From Cycas panzhihuaensis (Eukaryota > Cycadophyta): a DNA stretch of 64,000 nucleotides. The notes under the pieces were generated by a model. That model was not told the origin of the DNA. It did not search any database and saw only the letters and a list, made by a program, of their open reading frames with translations. Positions 34,301-46,065 of the stretch are shown here, piece after piece (positions within the stretch are counted from its first letter, which is position 1; each line of letters begins with the position of its first letter). Location of the stretch: the NCBI GenBank assembly GCA_023213395.1, contig CM041465.1, positions 3,534,001-3,598,000 on the forward strand. The letters are read 5' to 3'. Made by a program: the position numbers and the translations under genes.

Positions 34301-36865
34301 TGTTTCCTGGCTTCCGGGAATGGATACGGAATCACCGACTCAGGTAAGTGCAGGTATGTTTCTCGCATTATCATCGCTTTCTTTTTATTGGGTGTTTGCT
34401 TGCGTATCTGCATGTGTATGACTTTGTGGGCGACCTTGTAGTCGTCCACACTTATTTTAGCCTATGACGACTATAGCAGGGGCACACTTCTGGCGAGTGT
34501 GGCACCCTGGTGACCACATTACTTCCCGCATCTGCCCTCCTCACTCTAGGATCCACTAGGTTTGCGCCACTTCTGCCCATGTGATGACACATCATCGTTT
34601 GGTCAACTTGCCACCCCGGTCGAGCCCTACTTTTGCTCCCTTGGACTCGTTTGTTGGCATGTTTACCCCCGGGTAGGTGTTCTAGCTTCCCATTAGTCCT
34701 TTCGGTCATCTGCTTTAGCTGGGCGGTTGGTGGGCCCCATTTTTGGCTCCAGGTGTGTATCGCCAAAATTTTGTGATCTGCCGGAATATCCGCGATGCAG
34801 TGGAATTTCTTGATCTGACTATCTCAGTTATTTTAAAAATCATGAGTGGTAATTTCGCATTTATTTAAAGCGCCACATGGCTCATATGATTCTCCCAGCC
34901 GTGCCCTAATCACTTGCTTTAGGGTTTTGCTTGAGTACTCAAACCATTTTTGACTCATTTTTGGGATCTTTTTTTTTTGGCTCACTTTTGGTATTGCTCT
35001 TTAAGGAAACAGCTCCTGCTTTACTCTTCTCTGTATGCTCATGGCCCGGACTGCACCCCCTCGATGCCCAGCTCTCCTTGGGCGTGGCTGAGACATTCTC
35101 CCAACCCCTCAAACACCTTGGAGAGGGCCCCTTTGGAGTGGTTTCTAGTTGATCTTTGCCCAGGTAGTCCACTAGTGCCCCAAGTGCAGGTGTTTCCCAT
35201 CACATCTCCGTAGCAGGGTCTCAAACCTTCTCTACTTCAGATCTGGGCTAATTTCTTAGCTCCTCTTCACTACTCCTTGGCTGAGGTAAACCCCTTGCCT
35301 CCCCTTTTCAGGTATTCCTTGTTTTATATTGGTTTTCTTGTGATATTTATGCTCAAGCTTGTTTGCTCTTGCTTGTTTCTTGAGAGTTAGTTTTCCGTCC
35401 TTTTTGTGGGTTGTTCTACTACTCTTTTGTGCTTCTTGCCTGCGTTTGCTGCTCAAGGCAGTGGCGTTGGGGGATAGCATAGGTTTTGGAGAGGAGTTGG
35501 GTGGATTCCGTACAACCTTCCACGCTCCCTAAGCGGCTCTAAGCCCTCCAAAGCCTCCCTCTCGCCCTGTGCTGCCCTTGGCTTGCAAACAAGGGTTTGT
35601 AGGCCCTCTTTTGGCCGTCCAAACCAGCGTCGTCACAAGTTGCAGTGCTGATTTGGGGCCCTTTGCTCAGGTTTAGGCAACACTCATAAGTCCCAATCGC
35701 TAGTCCTTGTTCCGCTTTCTCCCCGGCTGCCCGGTTTGCTCCTCATAGCATCCCAGTTCGCCGTGGGCTTTCTTGGGCCTCTCTTTGCCCCTTTGCTGCC
35801 ATTTTCTAGCCCTTGCTCTTGGCCTTATCCTCACTGCCTTGTGGCTCTTGAGGGGAGGTTAAGGCATCATTTGCAAGAGGTAGGCCACTTCGAGGCTTAC
35901 CCAATCATTTACTCTCACCTTGGTCGCTCTCTTTTGGTACTTTCATTGTTGGATTAGCACTAACGCATGTATATTCAGATTCTCGTTTATGTTATTTAGG
36001 CATATATTGTTAGAATTTTGTGTTGCATGTTAGTGTTCTTCCTTCGAGGAAGGAGAGCCGCTATTGCTTGCGGTATTTGGAGCGGAGAGCATCGCTGTTG
36101 GCCTCGTTCTGCAGTAAGCACCTTTGCATCGTTATATTTTATCTTTGTTTCATTTATTTGTTGGCGCTTCCTTTCTTTCTTTGGTCTCGCGTTTGATTTT
36201 TCGGGGAAGGTAAGGAAGCCCCCTCTTTCGCCCGCCACAACATCTCGCATCCAGAACGTCACGCATAGTGGTTTGGTGCTCCTCGAGAAGGCTTTCGTCA
36301 CGCACGCCCTCGGCCCAGGTGCACGTCTCACTCCCTCTCGCTACCTCTTTTTTTCCTTTTATTTCTCTCTTAGTAACTAGCACATTGAAAGATAAAAGGA
36401 AAAATTTGGTTTGGTATTTGTTGCATTTCATTTATCTTGTTACATGTATCTTTACTATTTGTAGGAAAGATTGTAGGAGCCTTCTTTCCCCTACCTTTTC
36501 CTCTCTCTCCTTAACCACACAAGTCCTTTACCTCCTGCATCACTTATGTACCCGGTTAGGTTGTGTAGGCATACTCTTGGCCTATTTCCATTAGGTCCTC
36601 TCTTCCCCCCTTCTGGCCACCCAAGGGTGGGAGAGTCTTGTCTCTAGGTCAACCCGGGTTTGCCTTACGCATCTTCACCCCTTGCTCGAAGCGGTGAAGG
36701 ACCACCTAATAGTAGCCATACTCCATTGCAGATCCCAAACTCGCGCTCCGGCGCACGGGGTGCTCTGCATGATAGTTACTCCCCTTTTAGGTCCCACCTT
36801 CAATATTCTCACCACCCACTCACTCCACACCTACTAGTTAGGTAGTTATCCCGTGAGAGCGTCCT
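34301..36865 (+). repeat. 5' LTR of Tat element 2
   Basis: 2565 bases, beginning TGTTTCCTGGCTTCCGGG. CAG/GTAAGT donor-like site at 34341-34349. The G-box position reads CACATG (34874-34879), one CG-type transition from CACGTG. It pairs with 57079-59667. The primer site TGGCGACCATCTGGGAGC follows at 36867. Confidence 0.9.
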
Positions 36866-36866
36866 T

Positions 36867-36884
36867 GGCGACCATCTGGGAGCC
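36867..36884 (+). promoter_or_regulatory. primer-binding site of Tat element 2
   Basis: TGGCGACCATCTGGGAGC directly after the LTR; TGGCGMC... is a usual Ty3/gypsy primer-site start. I cannot name the tRNA with certainty. Confidence 0.7.
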
Positions 36885-36913
36885 GGTAAGGGAGCTAGTT
36901 CGCTCTCTTGGTT

Positions 36914-36918
36914 GGTTT
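36914..36918. repeat. target duplication GGTTT, left copy (Tat element 3)
   Basis: GGTTT before the inner LTR, repeated at 50124-50128. Removing the insert joins TTGGTTGGTTT to CGCTACC, the same leader order as in inner element 3 at about 39514-39527, which confirms the junction. Confidence 0.9.
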
Positions 36919-37095
36919 CGTTTCCGGCTTAGGGAATGGATCTGGAATCACCGACTCGGTAAGTGCGGTATGTCTCTAGCATTATCATCACTTTTATTTC
37001 TTGATTGCACCTTACATATTTGCATGCGTATGACTTTGTGGCGGCACGGTCGTCGTCCACACCTATGTTTAGCCTATGGCGACTATAGCGAGGGG

Positions 37096-37114
37096 CACAC
37101 TCTTAGCGAGTGTG
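37096..37114 (+). promoter_or_regulatory. conserved LTR hairpin
   Basis: Perfect 7-base arms CACACTC/GAGTGTG around TTAGC. The same hairpin is in the LTRs of all Tat copies (for example 57261-57279 with loop CCAAC). Its position about 180 bases into the LTR suggests a U3 element; function unknown. Confidence 0.6.
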
Positions 37115-37518
37115 GCACCACAGTGACCGTATTACTTCGCATTCGCCCTCCTCTCTCCGGATCCACCGGGTTTGCGCCACCTCCACCGTGTGATGTCTCA
37201 TCGTCGCTTGGTTAGCTTGCCACCTCATTTGGGGTCCCATTTACGCTCCCGTGGGCCGTTTCTTGGCTTATGCGCTCTCGGGTGGGTGTTTTAGTTGTCC
37301 TTTAGCCTTTTCGGCCGTTTGCCCCGGCTGGACAGGTTGGTGGCCCCATTTGTGTCTCCAGTGCGTCTGCGGAATCTTGTGATGGCCCAGGAATCTTCAG
37401 CGATGGCCGAAGATCTTGGCGATCACCATTGGAATATTCAGCAGACCGCTAAAGTTCCGTGATACTGTATCTCTTGTTTTTAAAATCCGGTGGCAATTTC
37501 GCATTTATTGCGACCCGC

Positions 37519-37524
37519 CACGTG
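37519..37524. promoter_or_regulatory. LTR G-box CACGTG
   Basis: CACGTG inside GCCACGTGG, kept in five of six Tat LTRs (also 21106, 29476, 48173 and 57655). It lies just after TTTCGCATTTATTGCG. G-boxes bind bZIP or bHLH factors in plants, so this is a likely enhancer of the LTR promoter. Confidence 0.6.
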
Positions 37525-39467
37525 GTTCGCCTTTTCCTCCCTCGGTAGTGCCCTATTCGCGTACTTTAGGGTTTTGCTTTAGTACTTAAACATCTTTTGG
37601 CTCGTTTTCAAGGATCTTTGGGGCTCACTTTTGGATTTACTCTCAAGAGGAACACTCTCCTGCTCTGCTCTCTTCTGCATTTTACTCTTTGGACTGCACT
37701 CTTCATACGGCCTTGACTCTCCTTTGGCTTGGTGAGACATTCTCTCCCCTCAAGCCTTGGAGAGGGCTCCTTTGAAGCGGTTTCATTTTCTACCAGAGAT
37801 CCACGAGTTCCCTGTTTGCAGGTGTTTCCCATTCCACCTCCATAGCGGGGCCCCTAGCCTGCTCTATTCCAGATCTGGGCTGTTTGTTCCAGCCCTTCTT
37901 GACATCTTTTGGTGGGGCAAACCCCTTGCCTCCCTTTCAGTACTCTTCACTTTGTATTTATTCTTTTGTGATATTTATGCTTCAGCTTATTTGTTCTCAC
38001 TTGTTGCTTGAGAGTTGGTTTTCCTCCCTCTTGAGGACTATGTCTGCTCTCCCTCACTTCTTACTGCGTTCTTTGTCAAGGCGGCGTTGAGGTTGCATAG
38101 GCTTTGGACGGAGGCTGGGTGGATTCGCACCACCGCCACGCTCCCTAAGCGGCTCAAAGCCCTCCAAAGCCTCCCTCTCGCCCGTGCTACTCTTGGCTTG
38201 CAAACAAGGGTTCGAAGGCTCCCTCTGGTTGCCCAAACCGGTCTTGTCACAAGTTGCGGCTGATTTGGGACCCTTTATTCGAGTTTGGGTGCCATCCATA
38301 GGCCCCAACCATGGGTTCTTGATCCACCTTTGCTCCCGGTTGCGGTTTGCTCCCGTAGCATCCGGTTCCCGTGGGTGTCTTTGGGTCTTTCTTGCCCCTT
38401 CTTGCGGTAGTTTTCCGACCTTGAGTCTTGACTTTCTCCTCGGCCTGTGGCTCTTGGGGAGAGGTTTGGGCACCATTTGCGGGAGGTAGGCCACTCGAGG
38501 CTTACCTTGTTGTTTCCTTTCATTTGGATCGTTCTTCTTTGGTATTTTCCTTATTGGACTAACATTGACGCATGTATATGTAGACTCTCTTTTATGTTGC
38601 TAGACATATATTGCTAGATCTTTGTGTTGCATGTAGGCGTTCTCCCCTCGGCAGGAGGGAGACCTTTGTTGCTTACAGGTACGGACGTGGAGAACGTTGC
38701 GGGTGCCCCTTCCACCGGTAAGCGTCCCTTGCATGTGTCATATTTTATGCTATCTCATTTGCTAGTCAGCGTTTCTTTCCTTCCTTCGGTATCGCATTTA
38801 CTTTTCCTGGGGAAGGTAAGGAAGCCCCTTTTCGCTTGCCGCTACATCTCACATCCGGTACGCTGCGCGGAGTGGTTGGGTGCTCCTCCTGAAGGCTACG
38901 CCATCTCTCGCGCCCTCAGCCCAGGTGCACGCTTTGTTCCCCTTCGCACCCCTTGCTTTTTTACCTTTTATTCCTTTCCTAGTAATTAGAACATCGAAAG
39001 ATTAAAAGGGAAAATTGCCTTTTTGTATTGGTTTGCGATTTGTTTGCCTTGTTGCATGTACTTTTGTTATTCGTAGGAAAGGTTGTAGGAGTCTTCTTCT
39101 CTCTTACCCTTCCTCCCTCTTCCTTAACTGGCGCCTTTGCTTCACGCATCGCTCGTATACGGTTAGATTGCATAGGATTGTTCTTGGCCTATCCTTATTA
39201 GGTTCTTTCTCTCCCTTCTGGCCACCCAAGGGTGGGAGGGGCCTACTCCCAGGTCAACCCGGGTTCGTCCTACGTATCTTAGCCCTTCGCTCAAGGCGGT
39301 GAAGGGTCACCCAGTAGTAGCCATACTCCATTGCAGATCCTGAACTCGCGCTCCGGCGCACGGGGCGCTCTGCGTGGTAGTTGCTTGCCTTGTAGGTTCC
39401 ACTTCCTACCGTTTCGTCACCATCTCTTCCCGCCTTTATCGGTCGGTTATCCCAGTAGTAGCGTCCT

Positions 39468-39485
39468 TGGCGACCATCTGGGGGC
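39468..39485 (+). promoter_or_regulatory. primer-binding site of Tat element 3
   Basis: TGGCGACCATCTGGGGGC directly after the 5' LTR, nearly the same as in element 2. Confidence 0.75.
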
Positions 39486-39519
39486 GCCAAGAAGGAGCTA
39501 GTCTCACTCTCTTGGTTGG

Positions 39520-42000
39520 TTTCGCTACTCCTGTGTGATCCTTTCTATACCTGTCTTGACCTCCACGTTGGGCAGCCCCCAACGCGCGTGTTATACCATT
39601 CCTTTTCTTTTCCTGACATCGTCGATCGACCTTGCATGCGCTTGCTTTCTCTCGTCGTTTGCGCGGTCTACCCCTTTGTTAGAAGACCCCGAGTCTGACC
39701 TTCTTGCCTCGTCGGATCCCGGTCCGACTATGGAAGGGTACTCTTCCGATTGGACCTACCACGCTTCGGTTATGGAAACCCAAGCTCTTCCTTCTGTCAT
39801 TCCGGAGTCTACCCAAGAGGGTGACGACTCCTTTTACTACCCGATCGATCAACACCTTTCTTGTGCTCCCCATCCTTCTACCCACGCCGTAGAGGGATCC
39901 GTTCCTCCCGAGGGTTGCCACGCGATGGCGATTTTATGAGGAACCTTGGATGGACATACCTTATTCGAGGTCCCGATCACCTCTTATGGGTATGTGGGGA
40001 CTCCTCCTGTTGACGTGCTTGAGGCTCTTGACGGATGCCGTGCGGCATGCTCTTAACCACGTCTGAATGGCTTGAGGGTGTCTGCTTGAGGGAGCCTCTT
40101 CCTCCTCTACTCTTCCCCCTCACTCTTCATCCTCCTCTCCCTTTCCTATCACAACAAACCCTTTCCTGCCTACGCGTACGCCCCATTCGTTTCTGCGGTG
40201 GGGCACGTGTGGCACCTTCCATCCCTTATCAAGGCCCTAATGCCTTAGGGCCTTCTCACTGTGTCTGTCCCTCAGGCGGGGTTAGCATACATTCCCGATC
40301 CAACTAATGTGCCGCCCTAACTAGCACATGTCTTGCTCCTAGTAGGCCTAGTCGCCTGCTAGCCTTCCAGCCGCCGGTGGGATTGCCCACGCATCCTCCA
40401 ACCAGTAGCGTTGGTGCTTCTTTCTCGTTCCCCAGGGGTATACTTCTCAACCTTGGGGGTAGGGGAAGCCGTCTTCTGTTATGGGGTGGATCTGCTACAC
40501 CCATACGGAATGGCCCCACCTACGGGTGGCACGTATGGGCGTAACCGATTCGCATCCCTCTTGTCCGCCATCCAATGCGGTTCCATCAGTTGTGCCTTCG
40601 CAAGGGAATCGACTCCTTCCAATGCGCCCTTTTCCACGCCCCTTATCGCCAAGGGTGGTTCCTCGAGGAGGATGGGTGTCCTACCCCATCCGCCTCCAGC
40701 GCCACCTACCCGGCGTTCGTTGATCCTACGGTTCGAGCAAGGCGCGCCTTCATGGACTTTAGGTCAACCCTCTCTCGGTTGAGGCGTTGCGAACCAACTT
40801 GCCGCCTCATCCTCTGAAGTTCCTAGATTCGATGGGACTTCGTCGTGAAGCCCGGCGGAGCATGTCCATAGTTTCTATGGCATGCATCGACATCGGGCTT
40901 ACGACCATATTTTGATGAAACTCTTTCCTCGATCCTTGCGGTGGCGCCCTTAAATGGTTTTATCGTCTCCACCTTTTCGATCTATTCATTCCAAAGAATT
41001 GGTGGGCGAGTTCATCAATTACTTTGATGTAGCTCGCCCATTCGAGGCGGGATGAAATCCTTCTCTCGCTCAAACAAGGTCACGATGAGATGAATCGTGA
41101 CTTTGTGCGGCGATTCCACGATCCGCTTCACTCCACCAAGGCGACCTTGCCCGAGGAGTCAAGGACTGTTTGTCGATGCGCCGTCCGAAGTCCACGTGGA
41201 AGTCCTCAAGATGGGGGCGACCACGTGTGATTCGCGATCGCCAAGTGCTTGGCGTTGGAGGCTATTGAGATCAGGTGGTCTCAAGAAACCTCTTAAGCCC
41301 TCACAACGTCGTGAGGCACCACCTACCAAAGGCTAAACCTTCTCGTGACGCGGTCTTCCTCTCATCCTACCGAGAGGACCTTAGATCCCCTCACATATAC
41401 TGCTCGTTCGGCGTCTGCGATGAAGGAGCTCAAGCTTTAAGGTCCTTCATCTCCTACTTCAAACAAACAAGTCCAACAAACTACCCAAGCTCCTCTTCCG
41501 GGAATGGGGCGCCCTCCCAAGCGAGAAGGTCAGGCCCTCGGCTTGAGAAGAAGTGGTGTTCCATTCATGGGGATTGCTTCCATGGCGATTCACGTTGTAG
41601 GGCCCGGCATCCAAAGGATGCCCTCGACGCGATTCCTCTCCCAAGCGGGCCTCAAGGCCTAATCTAGACCAACTTTGTTCACAAGGATCCGTTCACAAAC
41701 ATGGGGAACGTGATCGCAACCCCAAACCAAGAACAACGTAGCAGGAAGATCACACGATCCCCGCCTTCCCGCGACAAAGGGAGCGGCACGAACTCTTCTT
41801 CCTCTTCTCGTTCTCCCTGGCCAGTACTCGTCGCCTTCACTACCGGAATAGGGGAAGAAGGTGATTCGGTTGCTTGAAGCAACTCAGGCTTTCGCCCTTA
41901 CGCCATCTCAAACTGCTAAGGAAGTGGCGGGGCCGCAGTTCTTGGTTCCTTGATCCTTAGGAGACCCTTCCTCCGAAATCCTCTTTTCCCAAGGCTATTC
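39520..42000 (+). pseudogene. Tat gag, element 3
   Basis: Pieces in several frames follow the Gag of element 2: ETQALPSVIPESTQEGDDSF and HPSTHAVEGSVPPEGCH near 39780-39910, the Pro/Ser-rich N-terminal half to about 40700, MDFRSTLSRLRRCEPTCRL (shifted) near 40750, then SLKQGHDEMNRDFVRRFHD near 41070-41130 (Retrotrans_gag) and KKWCSIHGDCFHGDSRCR near 41550-41600 (CHHC knuckle). At least eight small indels break the frame, many in GC-rich words that are intact in element 2. Confidence 0.82.
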
Positions 42001-42650
42001 ACGTGCGCCGGGTCGTTACCACTTTCCAACCCCACTTACCCAACCCACTCCCAACCCTAAACCCTTCTCCCTCGTGGGACGAGCTCCATACAGTCGCGGG
42101 GAATGTCCTTGATGGAGGTTGTGAGGAGTTGTCCCAGCAGCGGCCCTCCTCTGGAAGGTTTAGGATGGGGAGATGTGGCTGTCCACGCGTTGGGGATCGG
42201 CCAAGGTGACGGACCCACTATTTCCTGCCATCCTAAGGACCTTCCTCCCGCCGGTGAGCAGGAACGTCGGTGGAACTTCCCATTCACCATCACGATCGTC
42301 GCTGATTGTACCCTCCAAGAACTGCTTGTCGACAACGGCTCTTCGTCGATGCCATGCCCTTGCGTGTTATGCAAGAGCTTGGTATCTCATATGGAACCTG
42401 TTCCTGGCGATGCCAAGGGTATGGCGGTGGCGAGAAGACCCTCCTCGGATGCATCGCGATTCCGCTCACCCTTGGGGCAAAACTGTTCTTGCCGATGTTG
42501 TAGTCCTCGGCGTTGGCGTGGATTACAACCTCCTTCTAGGTCGCCCATGGCTCGACCAAATGGGAGCCGTGTGTTCGACCCTTTGGGGCGGCTTAAATTC
42601 GTCCATGACGGACGAATGAGAGTGGTTCCGTGAACGCATCTTTGCCAAAC
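42001..42650 (+). pseudogene. retropepsin, element 3
   Basis: DCTLQELLVDNGSSSMP near 42300-42350 holds the active site (Asp-Asn-Gly-Ser), and YNLLLGRPWLDQMGAV near 42524-42571 the C-terminal flap and dimer region, followed by LKFVHDG. The two blocks are in different frames. The protease would process Gag and Pol. Confidence 0.8.
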
Positions 42651-43540
42651 AAACTCGTTATGCCAATTCGGCAAACCAAGGTTCACCCACTCACGCCTCG
42701 GCTTGTTCAATTGGTATACCCAATCCGTGGGAAGAAGATCCCACATCTTCCCTTCCTAGTCTCGCCGCGTTTGCCCCTATTGGCGTCGGGAGTTATGGGT
42801 ACCTTGCTTCGTTCGGCGATGATGAATCGCTTGGCGGAGCGAGTTGTCTCCACCCATTTCTTTCCTTGGCGCCAATGGGTGCGTACTGTCTCTCGCTCTA
42901 GACCCTCGTTTGGAACCTCTCTCGTTGGTGAGACTAGCCCCTCGTGCGTGTCACACACCATCGCTTCGTCTTGACACTTGGCCGTCGGTTCTTCTTTTCA
43001 TTACCCCTGCGGTGATGGTTTTGAGGAATTGCCTTTCGCTCCTCTCGAGGAGCCTCTTTTGGTTTTCCTTGGTTCCATGAAGGAGTTGAGCGATCAGATG
43101 ATCACCCGGTCCGTTGCTCCTTTCCTTCTAGCGCTTCTTCTACTCGAAATAAGGTCATCCATGGGGTGGACTATTTCGAGGATGATAAACCTATTTGGAA
43201 ACACCTAGCGGGCCTTGCACCCTAATCGCCTTGGTCTGCCGGCTCGGTCATAGGAAGATCCTTGCGATCGGATCACGCTCGTGATCAGATCCCTCTCCTA
43301 TTCCTCCTCCTCCGTTGATCTTGCCCTCTTCACTTTGAAGAGGCAATGCCATGTGCATGGGGGAATTCAAGGCGTAGTCTTGGCCGGGCAAGGTCATTAG
43401 GGTTGGGCGGAATGCTCTCTGATGAGATTAGGGAATATTCCCTTACATTTGAGAATTTCGAGACATTTTGGCGTGGGATTATCTTGACATGAAGGGAATC
43501 GACCCTCGATTGTCACCCATAACCTCACCACCCTTCTGGC
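42651..43540 (+). pseudogene. pre-RT spacer, element 3
   Basis: Pro/Ser/Leu-rich link between protease and RT, matching 53390-54270 of element 2 and 23480-24300 of element 1 in order: IPHLPFLVS, PLVRLAPRACHTPS, FEELPFAPLEEPLLVFLGS and the approach EIREYSL. No catalytic motif. It is frame-shifted several times. Confidence 0.65.
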
Positions 43541-44270
43541 GCGATCACGTGCGCGAGCGGCGTCCTCTTCACGAAGCTCTCTGCCGTCAAGATGGAGGTT
43601 GAAAAGCTTCGGATCTTTGGGCTTGTTACTTCTATTGATTACCCTAAGTGGGTCTCTAATATTGTTCCGTTGCCAAAAGAGCAGGGGCAATCCGCATATC
43701 GTCGATTTCGCGATATCAACAACGCTTGTCCTAAGGACAATTTCCGCTACCCTTCTTAGATCAAATCATTGATCGCTGCCGGATTCAGTGATGTCCTTAA
43801 TGGGCGGCTTCTCGATTACAACCAAATTGATTTCCCAGAAGGCGCCATAAGGCGGCCTTTACTACTCACAGGGGTACCTTCGCCTACAAGGCGATGCCCT
43901 TTGGCCTTAAAAATGCGGTGCTACGTGTCAAAGAGCCATGTACTTCATCTTCCACGACCTCATCAACGACACGTTGGAGGTCTTCATGACGATATGATGG
44001 GTCTTTCTCGGCGTGAGCCCATCACCCTTCCGAGCTTGCGTGCCATCTTCTCACGATGCCGCGAGTATCACGTCGATCTTAATCCACTCAAATGTGTGTT
44101 TGGTCACCGGGTAAACTCCTTGGGTTCCTTGTATCCAAACAAGGAATTCGGATCGACCACGACAAAGTCGGGCGATCCTCGACATCTTGCCTCCTAGAAC
44201 TCAGCGGCGGATCAAGTCGTTTCTAGGTAGGCTTGGTTTCCTTAGCGCTTCTAGGCGACTTCCTTTGTGA
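43541..44270 (+). pseudogene. Ty3/gypsy reverse transcriptase, element 3
   Basis: The only RT in the window. Blocks in order: VTSIDYPKWVSNIV near 43630, RFRDINNACPKDNF near 43705-43746, YNQIDFP near 43819, GATCQRAMYFIFHDLIND near 43915-43970, the active-site loop at 43982-43999 (Asp-Asp-Met-Met, one base short of the normal frame), then FSRCREYHVDLNPLKCVFG near 44050-44103, and RTQRRIKSFLGRLGFLS near 44199-44250. RT copies element RNA to DNA. A stop and several one-base indels break the frame; otherwise the sequence is close to a working gypsy RT. Confidence 0.88.
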
Positions 44271-44800
44271 GCGCTAAACCCCTTACGAACTTTGTTGAAG
44301 AAGGGGCTCCTTTTCTGGTCGACAAGACCCAAAAGGCCTTGAAGGACTCAAGGAAGCCACGGCTTGGCTCCTACGTTAGCGCCTCCCAGGTCGATAGGCC
44401 CGTTTTGTATACCTCGGCGACGAGTCCTTGCGCTATGCTCGCTCGGGAGGATGACTCGAGGCGAGAGAGCTATATATTTCATCGATCGTACCCTTGTGGT
44501 AGAATTTAACTATTCCCTGCCGAGAAGGAATGTCTCTCCTTGGTCTCTGCGACCAAGAAGTTTAGGCATTACTTGCTCGGCAATACTAAGGTGATCATTC
44601 AATCAGATCCTTGAGATACTTACTAACTCGTTCGGACTTGGCCGGGTAGGGTGGTCGTTGGGCTGTCCTACTCCAAGAATTTGATCTCCTTATCGTTAGC
44701 AGGAAATCAAAGAAGGGCATGATAGTGGTAGAGCAACTTGCAGAACACCTATCCCTAACTCCTTTGATACTCCGGGTTGATGACTCTCTCCCCGATGAGT
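44271..44800 (+). pseudogene. RT-linked RNase H, element 3
   Basis: LYTSATSPCAMLARED near 44410-44450 corresponds to the first RNase H block (an Asp is usual where Thr stands), then RTLVVEFNYS and AEKECLSLVSATKKFRHYL near 44480-44580 (catalytic Glu, helix) and TKVIIQSDP near 44590-44612 (second Asp). This is the normal gypsy RNase H, distinct from the 3' aRNH, so the element has two RNase H domains. Ser/Thr at the first Asp suggests the native domain may be catalytically weak, a pattern reported for dual-RNase H elements. Confidence 0.78.
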
Positions 44801-44899
44801 CTATCACGGCGATCAGGGAGTTCATCCCCATCCACTCACCGACAATGAGTGGTACGGTGACATAGTACGGTATCTCACACAGCAGCAATACCGCCCCGA

Positions 44900-46065
44900 C
44901 GCTAGTAACAAAGTTAAATTTCGCATCCGGACTTCTTCTCGGCAATACCTCCTCGTGGACGACGTATTGTACAAGAGGTCCTTCGATGGGATCCTTCTCC
45001 GCTGCATCACCGCTGATGAAGCCAGACCGCCATGTAGCGAATGCCACCACGGCATTTGTGGGGGTCACTTTGGGGGCCAGTCTATGGCTCAGAGGATCCT
45101 CCGTATGGGCTACTTTTGGCCATCTCTTTTAAAAGGCATACGCCTTTGTCTTTGAAATGTCGGCGATGTCAAGAGCATGCCAACATTTCCCATGTGCCTT
45201 CGAGACTTTGCACCCTATTGTTTCGCCATGGCCTTCGCTCGATGGGGATTAGACCTCATCGGGCCATTTCCCTTCGTCGTCACAGCACAAGTTTATCTTG
45301 ACTGCCACGGAGTATTTTACCGAATGGGCGGAGGTCATCCCTTTGATCACTACCGCTGGTAAAACGATTGCCACGTTTATTTACCAGCACATCATTTGCC
45401 GCTTGGGATTCGGATGTCACGATTCACAAACAATGGAACCCCCTTTTGTAATAAGGAGGTGGATGAGCTTTGCGAAGTTTGAAATCTCCCATAAGACTTC
45501 CTCTCCTTACTACCCTCAGGCAAATGGCCAGGTGGAGTCTTTTAACAAGACTCTTATCAACATTCTCAAGAAAAGTCGGTCAATCCCAAAGGGATTGGCA
45601 CCTTCAGCCCTCGCCTTATGGGCTTATCGTACTTAGTCCGATTACGCCCGCAGGAATGACCCGTTCTCCACGGTCTACGGGATGAGGCGGTACTCCCATT
45701 GGAGGTGGAGATTCCTTCCTGCGAGTCTCCCTTGAGGTTTCATCGGCGATGAGTCGATCCGTCGGTGCACACCTTGGACCTCGAAGCTTTGGATGAGGCA
45801 GCTTAGCGCTATCAGGCTAACCTAGCATCAAAGCCCGTTCACAAAGGGCCCACGATAAACACTGCGTTCCGCCCTTTGTTTCACGGGACTATGTCCTCAA
45901 GCTCGAATATCTCCATGACAGTTTGACCAAATTCCAACCCCGGTGGGTCGGTCCTTTTGTCATTATCGAATCTCGATAATGGTGCCTATAGGATAGCCAC
46001 CACGGAGGGCTCGAATTTGAGAAAGCCGATTAATGGGATGTTCCTTAAAGTTTTACGCTTGACCC
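44900..46065 (+). pseudogene. Ty3/gypsy integrase, element 3
   Basis: Zinc finger: CHHGICGGHFGGQSMAQRIL near 45030-45095, then KCRRCQEHANISH near 45155-45190 (H-H-C-C). Core: HPIVSPWPF near 45211, WGLDLIGPF (first Asp; shifted near 45240), ATEYFTEWAEVIPLIT near 45301-45345, FTNNGTP region near 45423 (Asn for the second Asp) and QANGQVESFNKTL near 45520-45555 (Glu). C-terminus: LEYLHDSLTKFQPRWVG near 45900-45950 with the GPF motif, no chromodomain. Integrase joins cDNA to target DNA. Several indels break the frame. Confidence 0.88.

Larger units (their letters stand above)
36919..39466 (+). repeat. 5' LTR of Tat element 3
   Basis: Starts CGTTTCCGGC (first base C for T) and ends before the primer site at 39468. 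Hairpin CACACTC-TTAGC-GAGTGTG at 37096-37114; G-box at 37519-37524. It pairs with 47595-50123. The donor-like site here reads ACTCGGTAAGT, lacking the A of CAG. Confidence 0.9.

Noticed and set aside
35996-36331. Pair of overlapping 110-120 codon frames on both strands
   Set aside because: Inside the 5' LTR of element 2; chance frames in GC-rich non-coding sequence.
36866-39466. Tandem LTRs at 34301 and 36919 read as one duplicated LTR
   Set aside because: They are the 5' LTRs of two different elements; the GGTTT duplication and restored leader at 50124 show a nested insertion.
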